Source: UBA6168 sp041392505
Lineage (GTDB): Bacteria; Bacteroidota; Bacteroidia; Chitinophagales; Saprospiraceae
DNA: 64,000 bases
Assembly (NCBI GenBank): GCA_041392505.1
Contig: JAWKLX010000019.1
Coordinates: 1 to 64,000 of the forward strand
Direction: 5' to 3'
The stretch's first letter is position 1; each line of letters opens with the position of its first letter. Below the pieces are notes generated by a model. It did no database searches and was not told where the DNA came from. It saw only the letters and a list, made by a program, of their open reading frames with translations. Position numbers and translations under genes: made by a program. Below, one piece after another: positions 43,701-51,722 of this stretch.

Positions 43701-44272
43701 CCGCCGCCATAGTAAGCCGAATTGTCAGTGAACAAGCAATTGGTCACTGTAGGGGAAGAAGAAATGTTATTCATCCCTGCTCCGACGTATATTGTTTGGG
43801 TATCTGCATTCCCACCTGTGATGGTGAACCCATCCAGTACGGCGGAGTTATCCAGTCCATTATTAACATTGGAAATAACGTGGTAACTGTTGTTGGCCAA
43901 GGTATTATCCCCGTCAATGTCCCCGCTGAGGGTAGTCACATTAGCCGCCCAATCTCTTTGCGAGCGCATGGTTTCGCCTCCGACAAAGCCTCCGTAAATA
44001 CCAAGGTTATTTTTCATCGAAAAAGAAATGCTGCGGTCAGTGCCAGTGGTGGGTTTATAAGTACCGGCGGCCACCCACACTTCGTCACCACTATTGGCAG
44101 CGTTTATCATGGCCTGCAAGTCATCAGAGGCATTGGCCCAGGAGGAGCCGTCGCCTGTGCCGGAAGCGGTCGGTTTTACATATTTGACGGCTGCCTGAGC
44201 AGTTTGGCCGATGGCCGATACGAGGCAGCAAATGATCAAAAAAGCTTGAAGAAAATTGGTTACCTTTTTCAT
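40568..44272 (-). CDS. Large secreted beta-helix / HYR protein (N-terminal part)
   Basis: The start is ATG 44272 (MKKVTNFLQAFLIICCLVSA), with the signal peptide ending AQA. A YVKPTASGTGDGSSWANASD / EVWVAAGTYKPT region, then a right-handed beta-helix built from units of about 23 residues (SSPTVTNCLFTDNSAYYGGG), a choice-of-anchor segment (CSPAIDAGTANG) and two HYR units follow. Near 41930 (INFDQMT to LPIRRPAHSNAGYRP) the HYR sequence jumps into a second anchor segment and a second beta-helix (41700-40740), a likely deletion or assembly join. The last roughly 90 residues are out of frame. Paralogue of 44412-47725. Probably a T9SS-exported surface adhesin. Confidence 0.8.
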   Translation of the reverse strand: MKKVTNFLQAFLIICCLVSAIGQTAQAAVKYVKPTASGTGDGSSWANASDDLQAMINAANSGDEVWVAAGTYKPTTGTDRSISFSMKNNLGIYGGFVGGETMRSQRDWAANVTTLSGDIDGDNTLANNSYHVISNVNNGLDNSAVLDGFTITGGNADTQTIYVGAGMNNISSSPTVTNCLFTDNSAYYGGGMHNQSSSPKVTDCLFSGNSAGVGGGVYNYYSSPTLTNCSFSGNSAAKGGGINTLFSPSTITNCSFSGNSATSEGGGVYNSSSALNLTNCSFSGNSAPNGGGMFNERGTPTVDNCIFWGNGSEIINANSSFATANYCIIQGGCPVRTTCTNVLDTDPLFVSQPPIGLGTSGDLHLQECSPAIDAGTANGAPANDLDGNARPVDAAPNLAGDFDMGAFEFQGIMPAPTTPTCTANLSYSLNGNGSVVVTAEEVGGNSTGCGDLTYLINDQPNLSFDCNSTGNQSVILKVTDIFLNTATTSCQITILDDTPPTAVCPANIPDVVLDANGNGTLPANIGIGNSTDNCSATETSPTMNFSCSDVGVQMVELTVTDGTNTVSTNCSFNVVDNTLPTPTCLNPTVQLDASGNYALTQNDVYSGASDNCTIINFDQMTPTAVSCADAGNVVAVLVEVSDAYGNKASCTANVTVLDTEAPVAVCPTNISDVVLDANGNGTLPANIGDGSSTDNCTATETSPAMNFNCSDVGVQMVVLTVTDGTNTVSANCSFNVVDNTLPTPTCLNPTVQLDATGNYALTQNDVYSNASDNCTIINFDQMTLPIRRPAHSNAGYRPAVSQPPIGLALQATSTFRNVPAKDAGTAMCPLCDIDGDARPFGAGIDMGFDENGESCCPAANILYVNQSATGSNNGSTWEHAFTDLQDALNSTCPGITEIWVAAGTYKPTPGIDRTVAFVMKNGVAILGGFPNTGSPGLGERDWTANVTTLSADIDGDNTFANNSYRVIFNNNNGLDGSAVLDGFTITGGNANGLSQYNSGGGMYNRSSSPTVSNCIFSGNSAKISGGGIYNFSASSPIMTNCFFSGNSANIGGGMCNSSCSPTMTNCFFSGNSAADGFGGGMYNNGNSPTVTNCVFSGNSALDGGGIYNRSATSTLTNCTFSGNLAADIGGGLYNYSLSILSSIAASPETRPQTAVGYSTKLAVPRWITAFFGAMAQRSSTPTPVSPPPTIASFKVAAQSGRPAQMLDTDPLFVSQPPIGLGTSGDLRLQNVPQP

Positions 44273-44309
44273 GATATAAGAGTTTCTGTTAAAAATCAAT
44301 TTTGAAAAT

Positions 44310-44402
44310 CCTGTTGCCAAAGGCAGGCATCGAGCAAACCCAATACCTACCATTGGACAACAGGGAGGTAACCACTCCCGAATTAGCTTCGGGAGTGGTC
44401 AC
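44310..44402 (-). promoter_or_regulatory. Structured leader upstream of beta-helix gene (copy 2)
   Basis: On the minus strand there is a 15-bp hairpin (GTGACCACTCCCGAA / TTCGGGAGTGGTTAC, one G-T pair). A second structure follows, in which CCTGTTGTCC pairs with GGCAACAGG around a small inner hairpin CCAAT/ATTGG. It ends 38 nt before the ATG at 44272. The same layout with compensating base changes precedes the paralogue (47762-47876). It could also serve as an end-of-transcript hairpin for 44412-47725. Confidence 0.55.
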
Positions 44403-44411
44403 TTAATTGTT

Positions 44412-45503
44412 TTATCGTAGTATCACCAGTTGCTTGGTTGTTGTTTCACCATTCTCAAAAAGCGAAACCTGGTAAATGCCATTTTTGAAATTCTCATTCC
44501 CCAAATCAATCACTGTTCGATCCACGCCTTCTGCCAGTTCTTTGGTGAAAACAACCCTTCCCAGCACATCGGTAATCTGCAGCGTTGCTTGCGGTGCATG
44601 CCGGTTGAAATGGATGTTGATCTCATGGCTGGCAGGGTTCGGGGAGAGGGTCAATTCACTGTGGACGGCGTGTACATGCCCATGATTGCCGCCGCCAGTT
44701 GGTGCTACCAAACTTTGAGGACATGACTGATAGGGGCCTATCGCATCGCCGTGGTTAAAATGGGCGGGCAGCGCATTCTTGTTGATGCAGTTCGTTTCCC
44801 CATCGTGGCTGATGTAGATTTTGTTGTTGCCACATTTCCAATCCTCGCTGTAATCCTGATAGGAAAGCAATTGACTGCAATCGGGGATGCCGTCCTCATT
44901 GGCGTCCACGGAGTCGTCGCCATCGGGGCAGATGTCACAACCATCTGTAACACCGTCACAATCAGCATCGCCCACGCCAATCACGGTGATACTGCGGGAA
45001 ACGGTACTGGTGTTGTCGTACTGGTCAACGGCCGTCCAAGTGACGACGGTGGTACCGACCGGGTAAGTTCCCTCTCCCGTACCGTTGCTGTTGTAATCAT
45101 TGGTGAGGGTAAAGGTGGCGCAATTTTCCATGACCACGGGGCCAGGGTTCAGTTCGATTTCGCAACTTCCTACGGGTGCTTCCACCACGATGTTAGGCAG
45201 CGGGTTGTTCGCTGCTGGAATGACGTCGCAGCCATTGAGGATGAATAGGCAAATGGCCATGTATTTACGGGATCCCTCATCAATGCTTGCAGCTATATAT
45301 GCAGCTTCTTGCAAGCAGGCAGGGTCGCCGTTGCAATTAGCAATAAATATTTCAAGCTCCGCCAACTGCTCAGCGGTGTAAGCCGCCTGCTCCTCCAGAC
45401 AGACCTCGTATTCAGCATAGCAGACCTCGTCGGTGTAACCGAGCACTGGTGCTTCGTTGTCCTCCACAGTCACGCTTTGTACGCAGGTGAAGGTATTGCC
45501 CAA
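44412..45503 (-). CDS. Beta-helix/HYR T9SS protein, C-terminal part (frameshifted)
   Basis: This continues 45470-47725 after one frame change near 45570; reading on the new frame gives NDASGIYFPGETILNWTATD into VTVEDNEAP, so the ATG at 45503 is internal. Contents: the end of a HYR-like domain, a unique Cys/Glu-rich helical insert (EVCYAEYEVCLEEQAAYTAE), another HYR-like unit (YPVGTTVVTWTAVDQYDNTS), a thrombospondin-3-like calcium motif (DADCDGVTDGCDICPDGDDS), and a type A T9SS sorting domain (LSPNPASHEINIHFN, LQITDVLGRVVFTKEL, GIYQVSLFENGETTTKQLVI). The sorting tail shows that the whole protein is meant for T9SS export and surface attachment. Confidence 0.85.
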   Translation of the reverse strand: MGNTFTCVQSVTVEDNEAPVLGYTDEVCYAEYEVCLEEQAAYTAEQLAELEIFIANCNGDPACLQEAAYIAASIDEGSRKYMAICLFILNGCDVIPAANNPLPNIVVEAPVGSCEIELNPGPVVMENCATFTLTNDYNSNGTGEGTYPVGTTVVTWTAVDQYDNTSTVSRSITVIGVGDADCDGVTDGCDICPDGDDSVDANEDGIPDCSQLLSYQDYSEDWKCGNNKIYISHDGETNCINKNALPAHFNHGDAIGPYQSCPQSLVAPTGGGNHGHVHAVHSELTLSPNPASHEINIHFNRHAPQATLQITDVLGRVVFTKELAEGVDRTVIDLGNENFKNGIYQVSLFENGETTTKQLVILR

Positions 45504-47725
45504 GCCGTCAGTAGCTGTCCAATTGAGGATGGTTTCCCCTGGGAAATAAATTCCGCTGGCGTCATTGGTCCATTTCGATCATTGGAGAAATTAAGGGTAG
45601 TACAATTGTCCGATACCGTTGGGGCATCGATGGACAACGTGGCGCAGCAGATGCCCGCATCCACATCGGCGGTGATGTCGGCGGGGCAGATGACCGTTGG
45701 ACTGGTGGTATCCTGTACATCAACCAGCGCCAAGCAACTGTGCTTGCCGCCAAATGCATCCTCGACGGTTAGCGTGACATTATTTGCGCCCACGTTTGCA
45801 CAGGTGAAAGTATTCGGAAAAACGCTCATCAATGTGATACCGCAATTGTCCGAAGAGCCACCGTCCACCTCAGCGGGCGTCAGGCTGGCATTGCCGCTGC
45901 CATTGAGTTGGATGGTCGCTGATTGGCAAACGGCCACAGGGTCTGTGAGGTCTACAATGTTCACGGTGGCAGAGCAGGTGTTGGTCAAATTCTGAGCATC
46001 CTTCACGGTCAGGGTGACTGTTTGTACAGGTGAACTGGAACAACTAAAACTGTTCGGCGAAACGCTGACAAGGGTGACACCGCCAGTACCACCGCAGTTG
46101 TCAGTAGAAAAGTTATTTACCTCGCTGGGCAGGAGGGTCACATTGCCGCCTGGGCCGTTACCGAGGGCTTTATTGATGTTTTTGCATTGCGCGTTCGGGG
46201 GCAAGTTGTCCTCCACGGTGAGGGTGCTTTGGCAGGTTGCACTTCCATTGTCGTCGGTTACGGTGAGGGTTACTAGGTTTGTACCTATGCCCGAACAGTC
46301 GAAAGTGGTCGATGGCAACCCAGAGATGCCGATGGAAAAATCAAGTGTGCCGCAGCCCGTACTGCCGCCGTTGAGGTCAGCCGCATACACAGTCACGTTA
46401 CCAGTGGCATCGAGCTGGACGGTGGGGTTGGCACAAACGGGGTTAAGTTGGCAAACCACTGACTGTGATTCATAAGCGCCCATGTCGATGAGCGTGCCAC
46501 CTGGGATGGCATCGAATTTCCGGTTGTTACCTGCGAGGTCAAGTGGCGTGTTATTGGCATTGTCGTCCCCTGCATCGATGGCAGGTGAGCCACTTTGCAG
46601 GCTCAGGTCGCTGTTGGAGACGAAAAGCGGATTCACATTGAGGTTGCCCGTACCGGGGTGGCCGCCCTGTACGATGGAATAGGTGACGTTGGCAGATCCT
46701 GTGATCCCTGAGCTGTTGCCCCAGATGATGCAGTTGGTTATTATTAAAGAAGAACCAGCAACCCCGCCAAGACCAGCGGCGGCGGCATCATTGCCAGAGA
46801 AAGAACAGTTGGTCAGCGTTGGGCTACCTGAGTTGAATATCCCACCGCCAGTGCTGACAGTCGAGTTACCCCTGAAGACGCAGTTGGTCAACGTAGGGCT
46901 ACCTGAAATGAACATTCCGCCACCAGTGTTGCCAGAATAATTGCCGATGAAGGAGCAGCTGGTCAGTGTAGAGCTGCCCGATTGGTTCATCCCACCACCA
47001 GAGATTTCAGCAGAGTTATTGATAAAGAGACAGTTGGTCAGTGTTGGAGAGGAAGAGATGTTGTTCATCCCTCCACCAGAGCTGCCAGCTGAGTTGCCAT
47101 TGAAAGTACAGTTAATCACATCGGGAGAGGAGATTATATTGTGCATTCCGCCGCCAAATGAAGCAGAGGCGTTGTTTTCGAAAAGGCAATTGACCACTTT
47201 CGGAGAAGCAGAAAAATTGAACATGCCTCCTCCGTTGTTGTAAGAAGGGCTATCTGCATTTCCACCACTAACCGTAAATCCATCCAAAATAGCGGAAGTG
47301 GTCAACCCATTGTTGGTGTTGCGAATGACATTGTAGCTATTGTCGCTATTGTCGCCCAAAATGCCGATGTCTCCGCTGAGGGTCGTCACATTGGCCGTCC
47401 AGTTCCGGTTAAAGATGCCAGGGGTGCCCGAAGCGGGGAAGCCACCAAGGATGGCTACACCCTCTTTCATTACAAAAAAAATGCTGCGGTCAGCTCCAGA
47501 AGTAGGCTTGTAAATACCTGCTGCCACCCATACCTCGTCTCCGCTCGCGGCCGCATCAATCATGGCTTGCAGGTCGTCAGAGGCATTGGTCCAAGAGGAG
47601 CCATCGCCCGTACCGGAAGCCGTTTGTTTAACGTATTTGACGGATGCCTGTGCCATTTGGCCGCAGGCCAAAAGGAGGCAGCAAGTGAGAAAAAAAGGTT
47701 GTAATAAATGGGTTACCTGTTTCAT
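45470..47725 (-). CDS. Beta-helix/HYR T9SS protein, N-terminal part
   Basis: 751 residues of a protein of about 1,100. The signal peptide is LLQPFFLTCCLLLACGQMAQA. An initial strand region (KYVKQTASGTGDGSSW, DEVWVAAGIYKPTSG) precedes a right-handed beta-helix with about eight units of 22-24 residues (pattern SPTLTNC-F-GN-A---GGGM-N) at about 160-330, a choice-of-anchor segment (SGSPAIDAGDDNAN), then HYR/Ig-like units with repeated QTVTLTVKDAQNLTNTCSAT and TVEDNLPPNAQC patterns. The units resemble Chlamydia-type polymorphic membrane repeats. The frame ends after LNFSNDRNGPMTPAEF because of one indel; see 44412-45503. Likely a surface adhesin; paralogous to the gene that follows. Confidence 0.87.
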   Translation of the reverse strand: MKQVTHLLQPFFLTCCLLLACGQMAQASVKYVKQTASGTGDGSSWTNASDDLQAMIDAAASGDEVWVAAGIYKPTSGADRSIFFVMKEGVAILGGFPASGTPGIFNRNWTANVTTLSGDIGILGDNSDNSYNVIRNTNNGLTTSAILDGFTVSGGNADSPSYNNGGGMFNFSASPKVVNCLFENNASASFGGGMHNIISSPDVINCTFNGNSAGSSGGGMNNISSSPTLTNCLFINNSAEISGGGMNQSGSSTLTSCSFIGNYSGNTGGGMFISGSPTLTNCVFRGNSTVSTGGGIFNSGSPTLTNCSFSGNDAAAAGLGGVAGSSLIITNCIIWGNSSGITGSANVTYSIVQGGHPGTGNLNVNPLFVSNSDLSLQSGSPAIDAGDDNANNTPLDLAGNNRKFDAIPGGTLIDMGAYESQSVVCQLNPVCANPTVQLDATGNVTVYAADLNGGSTGCGTLDFSIGISGLPSTTFDCSGIGTNLVTLTVTDDNGSATCQSTLTVEDNLPPNAQCKNINKALGNGPGGNVTLLPSEVNNFSTDNCGGTGGVTLVSVSPNSFSCSSSPVQTVTLTVKDAQNLTNTCSATVNIVDLTDPVAVCQSATIQLNGSGNASLTPAEVDGGSSDNCGITLMSVFPNTFTCANVGANNVTLTVEDAFGGKHSCLALVDVQDTTSPTVICPADITADVDAGICCATLSIDAPTVSDNCTTLNFSNDRNGPMTPAEFISQGKPSSIGQLLTAWAIPSPAYKA

Positions 47726-47761
47726 CTTTTATGAGTTTATGTTAAATGTTTTTTTGAAAAA

Positions 47762-47876
47762 CCTGTAACCAAGGCATGCACCGGGCAGGCCCAATGATGC
47801 CATTGGGTAACAGGGTAGGTAACCAGTCCCAACAGATTGTCCCGAACGTGCTTCGGGAGAAATCGGGACTGGTTAC
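47762..47876 (-). promoter_or_regulatory. Structured leader upstream of beta-helix gene (copy 1)
   Basis: On the minus strand a long hairpin (GTAACCAGTCCC / GGGACTGGTTAC, enclosing CCCGAA/TTCGGG) is followed by CCTGTTACC pairing with GGTTACAGG around CAATG-GCAT-CATTG. It ends 36 nt before the ATG at 47725. It aligns with the leader of the paralogue at 44310-44402, with covarying pairs (CAGTCCC/GGGACTG against CACTCCC/GGGAGTG). Confidence 0.55.
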
Positions 47877-48009
47877 TGAAAATTTTACATGTTGTTTTTC
47901 GAAAATCTGGATGTGGGAAAGGCAAGGTTTTCTAAAGGGATGTTGATCCCAATTTCAATCATTCCACCTTACAATAGGAGGCCGATGTAAGCCGTCAAAG
48001 TGCCCTGCG

Positions 48010-48453
48010 CTAATTGAGCTTTCTGCCCAACTCACTTTTGGCAGAGCGGACGTAGGAGTTGTATTCTGATCGAATGGCATCGGCCTTTTCTTCACTGCCG
48101 GCGATGGACACCAATGCTTTCCGCCACTTTATGTTGTTTGGACTGACCTCCCAATTCATGTCTTCCAATCCGCCTTCCAAGTTCCAGATATAGATGTAAT
48201 CGTATTCGCCGGTACTCATCTCGATGTCAATGACAGGAGAGGGTGTCCCAGCCATTTTACTTGCTTTTTTGTAATAATCTTCGATGATGTCACGGGCCTT
48301 TCCTGCCATGCCAGAATGATAGTCCACATAGACAATGCGCTGCCATTGGGGGTTATCATACTTCTTGGCGGTCATTTCCGTTTGTGCGGAAAGGCTCGAA
48401 AAGGAAAAAAGGAAGAATGCGGTTGATGCTAAGATTAAGATATTTGATTTCAT
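48010..48453 (-). CDS. Small secreted protein, unknown function
   Basis: 147 residues with a clear signal peptide (MKSNILILASTAFFLFSFSS, ending LSAQ). The mature part, MTAKKYDNPQWQRIVYVDYH to the C-terminus, is mixed alpha/beta and compact, with a YDYIYIWNLEGG strand and a basic C-terminal helix. It resembles small periplasmic alpha+beta-barrel-like proteins, but no family was recognised. It lies 61 nt downstream of 48515-49261 on the same strand, so it is probably the last gene of the transporter operon beginning at 50752. Its predicted length is similar to that of one repeat of the neighbour. Confidence 0.75.
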   Translation of the reverse strand: MKSNILILASTAFFLFSFSSLSAQTEMTAKKYDNPQWQRIVYVDYHSGMAGKARDIIEDYYKKASKMAGTPSPVIDIEMSTGEYDYIYIWNLEGGLEDMNWEVSPNNIKWRKALVSIAGSEEKADAIRSEYNSYVRSAKSELGRKLN

Positions 48454-48514
48454 GTTTTAGAAATTTAAAGGTGAATAAAAAATGGTTTTTTGAAATTAGG
48501 TAGGTGGCCAGTAA

Positions 48515-49261
48515 TCATAAATCTGTCCGTATCCAGAACTCATCGTAAATGTCCACAAACACCTCCCTCCATTCCTGCTGGAATTTCTCAAAAGCGCCTT
48601 CGCCGTGTACCTTGTCGAAGGTTTTCTCCATGATATTTTCTTTGCGGCTGGTCATTTTGCCCACGGTTGCCCAATCCGGATAATCAGTGGCGATGGCAAA
48701 GTGGCGGCCCTGCTTGCCCTGCGAGAATTCGTTTTCGTAAATGAACCAACTAAAGTCGCCCTCCAGAGCTTTCACGGCTTCGGCGAGTTGTGCGAAAAGG
48801 CCATGCATGCGATATCCTTGTCGGTCCTCCAGGTTGATGTCCAGAAACCGGACCAGCACAATATCGTGCTGGATAGAGCCAGTACGGGAGAAGTCCTCTT
48901 CAAGCCTCCACGTTTCCGCTGGGCCAAAGCCCTTGGTGTTTGGGGTAACGTTTTGCATCCAGTCCTGATCGTGGCTTTCGGATTGTTTCAAATCCTTGTC
49001 CGCATAGGTATGCGGCCCTCTGATCCATACGAGTTGGCCAGTCCGTGGGCCATTGTGCACGGCAAAAACATTGGATTGGTGGGGTGCTTGGGTATGGAAT
49101 TTTTCGTCGTGGGATTTTATCCCTTCTCTGAATTCCTTAGCTTTCGATGGTTCAGGCTGTATGTAAACGGTCGTGAACAGTGTCTCAGAACGGCTGTCCT
49201 GTGCCTGTAAAGTGAAGTTGATTGCGGACATTAAAAGGATGCTCCAAATAATTGTTTTCAT
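48515..49261 (-). CDS. Secreted protein, unknown function
   Basis: 248 residues with a signal peptide (IIWSILLMSAINFTLQAQ). The mature part contains LFTTVYIQPEPSKAKEFREG and, after about 120 residues, IVLVRFLDINLEDRQGYRMH, suggesting two related ferredoxin-like/dimeric alpha-beta halves. The WFIYENEFSQGKQGRHFAIA stretch recalls the strand pattern of the neighbouring 48010-48453 protein. No catalytic motif was recognised. It sits 45 nt after the YfcC-type transporter gene and 61 nt before 48010-48453, so the three probably form one unit. It may bind the transported compound or its derivative; this is only contextual. Confidence 0.75.
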   Translation of the reverse strand: MKTIIWSILLMSAINFTLQAQDSRSETLFTTVYIQPEPSKAKEFREGIKSHDEKFHTQAPHQSNVFAVHNGPRTGQLVWIRGPHTYADKDLKQSESHDQDWMQNVTPNTKGFGPAETWRLEEDFSRTGSIQHDIVLVRFLDINLEDRQGYRMHGLFAQLAEAVKALEGDFSWFIYENEFSQGKQGRHFAIATDYPDWATVGKMTSRKENIMEKTFDKVHGEGAFEKFQQEWREVFVDIYDEFWIRTDL

Positions 49262-49306
49262 AATTAAAGTTTTAAAGTTTGTAAATAAATTGTTTTGCGT
49301 TAGCTG

Positions 49307-50752
49307 TCAGTAACCGATAGTTATTGCCAAAGCAATAAAGGCTATCGCCACGACCGTAGTCACAAGGAATAGAGGCAAAATGAATTGAAACCATTTTTCA
49401 AATGGGACTCTGGCTATGCCCAACATGGCCAGCAAGACACCATTGGTTGGGATAATGATATTCGACAAGCCATCCCCAAGTATAAAAGCGAGTACAGCAG
49501 TTTGTCGTGAGATTCCCAAAATATCAGCCAGCGGGGTCATCAAAGGCATGGAGACCAATGCCTGCCCTGAAGCTGAGGGAATGAAAAAGTTGAGGATGGT
49601 TTGAAAAAAGAACATGCCCTCTGCTGCCAATATTTGAGGCAGGGTCATCAAAGCGGCGCTCGCATGGTGCAATACCGTATCGATGATCATTCCTTCCTGA
49701 AGCACTACAGAAATGCCCCTTGCCACACCGACCACCAAAGCCGGAATGATCATGAGCGTAAGCCCTTTGATCAAGGCAGCCATTGATTCATCGCCACTCA
49801 TGCCAGAGATCAGGGTCACGATCAAGATGATGCCGATAAAACAAGCACTCATTTCTATCAGGCCCCACCCAATCGTCTGTACGGCAAATAGTATCGCAGC
49901 ATAAGAGGCAATGAAAAAAGTGAGAATAAGGATGTGCCTCTTGCTCAATGCCGTTTCCTCAAAACGGCCAAACTCATCCAGATCGAAGCGGTCGTTTTTC
50001 AATAATCCCAAAGTATGGTCCCGTTTCACTCGATTGCCATAGCGCATCAAGAAATAAAACCCGACCGCAGCGATGACAACGTACAATAGCAGCCGCAGCC
50101 CAATACCCGACCCAATCGGCAACTCTGCAATGATTTGAGCAATCTGAACATTGAAGGGGTTGGTCACCCCTGTAGTCCAGCCCAATGAAACCGGGACAAC
50201 AATCAGCCCTACTCCAAATACCCGGTCATATCCCATCCGCTTGGAAAGGAACAAGAACACTGGGATCAACGGTATGGTCTCGCAAGCGATCCCCATGAAC
50301 GCTGATCCAGAAAATACCAACAGGTAGACGAAAAAGAACAACAACTGAGGACGTTCTTTGAATCTGGCGATCAGGGAAAAAAGTACTGCATTGATGGAAC
50401 CAGTATGGTGGATTAGGGTAAATAATGCACCAATGATGAACACAAAGAAGACCAGAACGGAAGAATCAGCCAGCCCCTTGGGGATGGCAGTGAACACCCC
50501 GAGCAGGGAAATGGGCGTTGCTTTCCCTTCCACCTCTTCTCCAAAAACTGCCGCCTTCGCAGAAAAATGTTTCGGCACTTCTTCGTAACTGCCCGGCGTG
50601 ACCACCGTTTGGGTCATTTTTCCATAATCCCTCTTTGTACGTTCAAAACTGCCACTCGGAACGAAATAAGACAGCACGGAACAGAACAGAATGATTCCAA
50701 AGAGGAAAATGAAGACATGCGGGATCTTATATCGAGATGGTTTTGTTTTCAT
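49307..50752 (-). CDS. YfcC/DcuC-family transporter
   Basis: A 481-residue polytopic membrane protein with about 12 helices, of the usual family length. Family hallmarks include the N-terminal PHVFIFLFGIILFCSVLSYF VPSG region (ending PSGSFER), the conserved GTP-like loop around LLGVFTAIPKGL, the mid-protein SLGWTTGVTNPFNVQIAQ, and the C-terminal FFQTILNFFIPSASGQALVS with a re-entrant-loop signature. YfcC/DcuC-like (C4-dicarboxylate carrier superfamily) proteins move amino acids, dicarboxylates or peptides; the substrate here cannot be told. It is the first gene of an operon with two secreted proteins. Direct repeats matching LytTR boxes lie about 195-245 nt upstream, suggesting control by the neighbouring LytTR regulator. 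Confidence 0.88.
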   Translation of the reverse strand: MKTKPSRYKIPHVFIFLFGIILFCSVLSYFVPSGSFERTKRDYGKMTQTVVTPGSYEEVPKHFSAKAAVFGEEVEGKATPISLLGVFTAIPKGLADSSVLVFFVFIIGALFTLIHHTGSINAVLFSLIARFKERPQLLFFFVYLLVFSGSAFMGIACETIPLIPVFLFLSKRMGYDRVFGVGLIVVPVSLGWTTGVTNPFNVQIAQIIAELPIGSGIGLRLLLYVVIAAVGFYFLMRYGNRVKRDHTLGLLKNDRFDLDEFGRFEETALSKRHILILTFFIASYAAILFAVQTIGWGLIEMSACFIGIILIVTLISGMSGDESMAALIKGLTLMIIPALVVGVARGISVVLQEGMIIDTVLHHASAALMTLPQILAAEGMFFFQTILNFFIPSASGQALVSMPLMTPLADILGISRQTAVLAFILGDGLSNIIIPTNGVLLAMLGIARVPFEKWFQFILPLFLVTTVVAIAFIALAITIGY

Positions 50753-50904
50753 TTGGTCTTCTATTTAAAGGATTTGATTAGTTCCTGAATGCCCCTACTT
50801 TTTCCAATCCGCTAATTACTTTCCCTGCTCAAACAGCCTCCAAAAATGTTGTTGCTAAATGAATTAACCCGTCCACATCTTTTAAAGGATTAAGTAAAAT
50901 GATA

Positions 50905-51438
50905 TTACAAAATTAGGGTTGGATTAAGCTTCATTCTTAGCAACTGTCCGAACGGTAGTCTACGCTTTCCGAACGGTAAATCAGAAAAACCGGACGGTTC
51001 AGAGCTAGGCTTTTCTGCTGGAGAGTGCCTGATATTTACCTTCCAAATATCTTCGGTACGCATTCGATCCAGCGCGGTGTTTAGTCCTCTCTTCAAATCT
51101 TTCATTTCAAAAGGCTTTGCAATAAAAGCAAAAGGTTGGGCCTGGATGATCTGCTTAAATAGCTCCCTATCGGTGTGGCCAGAAATAAAAACTACCGGTA
51201 TGCGGAAGTTCCTCTGAATGATCCTCGCTGTCCTGATCCGCTCTTCACTACCCTGTATTTTGAGGTTCATCAAAACAATATCGGGGCGCTTGTTCTCAAT
51301 GGTTTTCAAGGCATCTTCTGCGTGGATATTGATCCCGATCACATTATAGCCTAGCTTAGAAAGTTGCAGCGAAACGTCCGCAGCAATGATCATTTGACTT
51401 TCAAGGATTAGGATTTTGATGGCCGATTGTTTTAGCAT
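50905..51438 (-). CDS. Pseudo-receiver (degenerate response regulator, no output domain)
   Basis: 177 residues. Residues 1-125 align closely with the receiver of the next gene (51790-52545), but the acidic pocket is lost (ILESQM for MVEDDM, so Glu13-Ser14-Gln15) and the phospho-acceptor is Asn58 (VLMNLK) in place of Asp58. The conserved Lys108 in IAKPF and the Ser in FISGHTD remain. The LytTR output domain is absent; instead there is a tail of about 45 residues containing a repeat LPFGKRRLPFGQ that coincides with the LytTR-box DNA repeats. It is probably a duplicate that no longer takes phosphate and may act as a constitutive or competing partner, or it may be decaying. Confidence 0.8.
   Translation of the reverse strand: MLKQSAIKILILESQMIIAADVSLQLSKLGYNVIGINIHAEDALKTIENKRPDIVLMNLKIQGSEERIRTARIIQRNFRIPVVFISGHTDRELFKQIIQAQPFAFIAKPFEMKDLKRGLNTALDRMRTEDIWKVNIRHSPAEKPSSEPSGFSDLPFGKRRLPFGQLLRMKLNPTLIL
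50948..50998 (-). promoter_or_regulatory. Three LytTR-type boxes, 21-bp period
   Basis: On the minus strand ACCGTTCGG occurs at 50948-50956 and 50969-50977, and ACCGTCCGG at 50990-50998, each exactly 21 bp apart. The published LytTR consensus is [TA][AC][CA]GTTN[AG][TG] repeated with 12-13 bp between copies. Two copies fit it at every position and the third at eight of nine. They lie inside the 3' end of the pseudo-receiver gene and about 195 nt before the transporter start. Confidence 0.6.
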
Positions 51439-51522
51439 GGGGAGTGATGTTGGTGACTGATTTTCTGGATTATACTGGGTTGTTTGTTTGGGACAAAACG
51501 GAATAATCTTTAACTGTCAAAT

Positions 51523-51601
51523 CGGGCTCCCCCCTGCCCCCTCAGGGGGACTTTTCGCAGCGACGATTTCCCCCTTGAGGGGGGCAGGGGGAGTGAGCCC
51601 G
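51523..51601. repeat. GC-rich palindromic repeat
   Basis: CGGGCTCCCCCCTGCCCCCT (51523 on) is an imperfect inverted match to the right arm 51569-51601, which ends GAGTGAGCCCG. The loop is CTTTTCGCAGCGACGATT. It is in the same general class as the CCCCTAAAGGGG element at 4.1 kb. It fills part of the 350-bp gap between the two regulators. Confidence 0.6.
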
Positions 51602-51722
51602 CACAAGCTAAATAATTGAAAATAAGTTTTGCTGTGTACTCGGAACAGGGTTGTGAAACAATGAATTTATGGTTGTTCTGAATGCAAGTTAGGGCAAACT
51701 CAAAGGAGAATATCGGCAACTT

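Noticed and set aside
44371..44399. Rho-independent terminator after the T9SS protein at 44412
   Set aside because: A strong stem, but no T-run on the minus strand, and a covarying copy precedes the paralogous gene, so a leader element is preferred; a dual role remains possible.
46680..47240. Regular repeats of about 69 bp as a possible CRISPR or regulatory array
   Set aside because: They translate into beta-helix units of about 23 residues on the minus strand; the periodicity is protein-driven.
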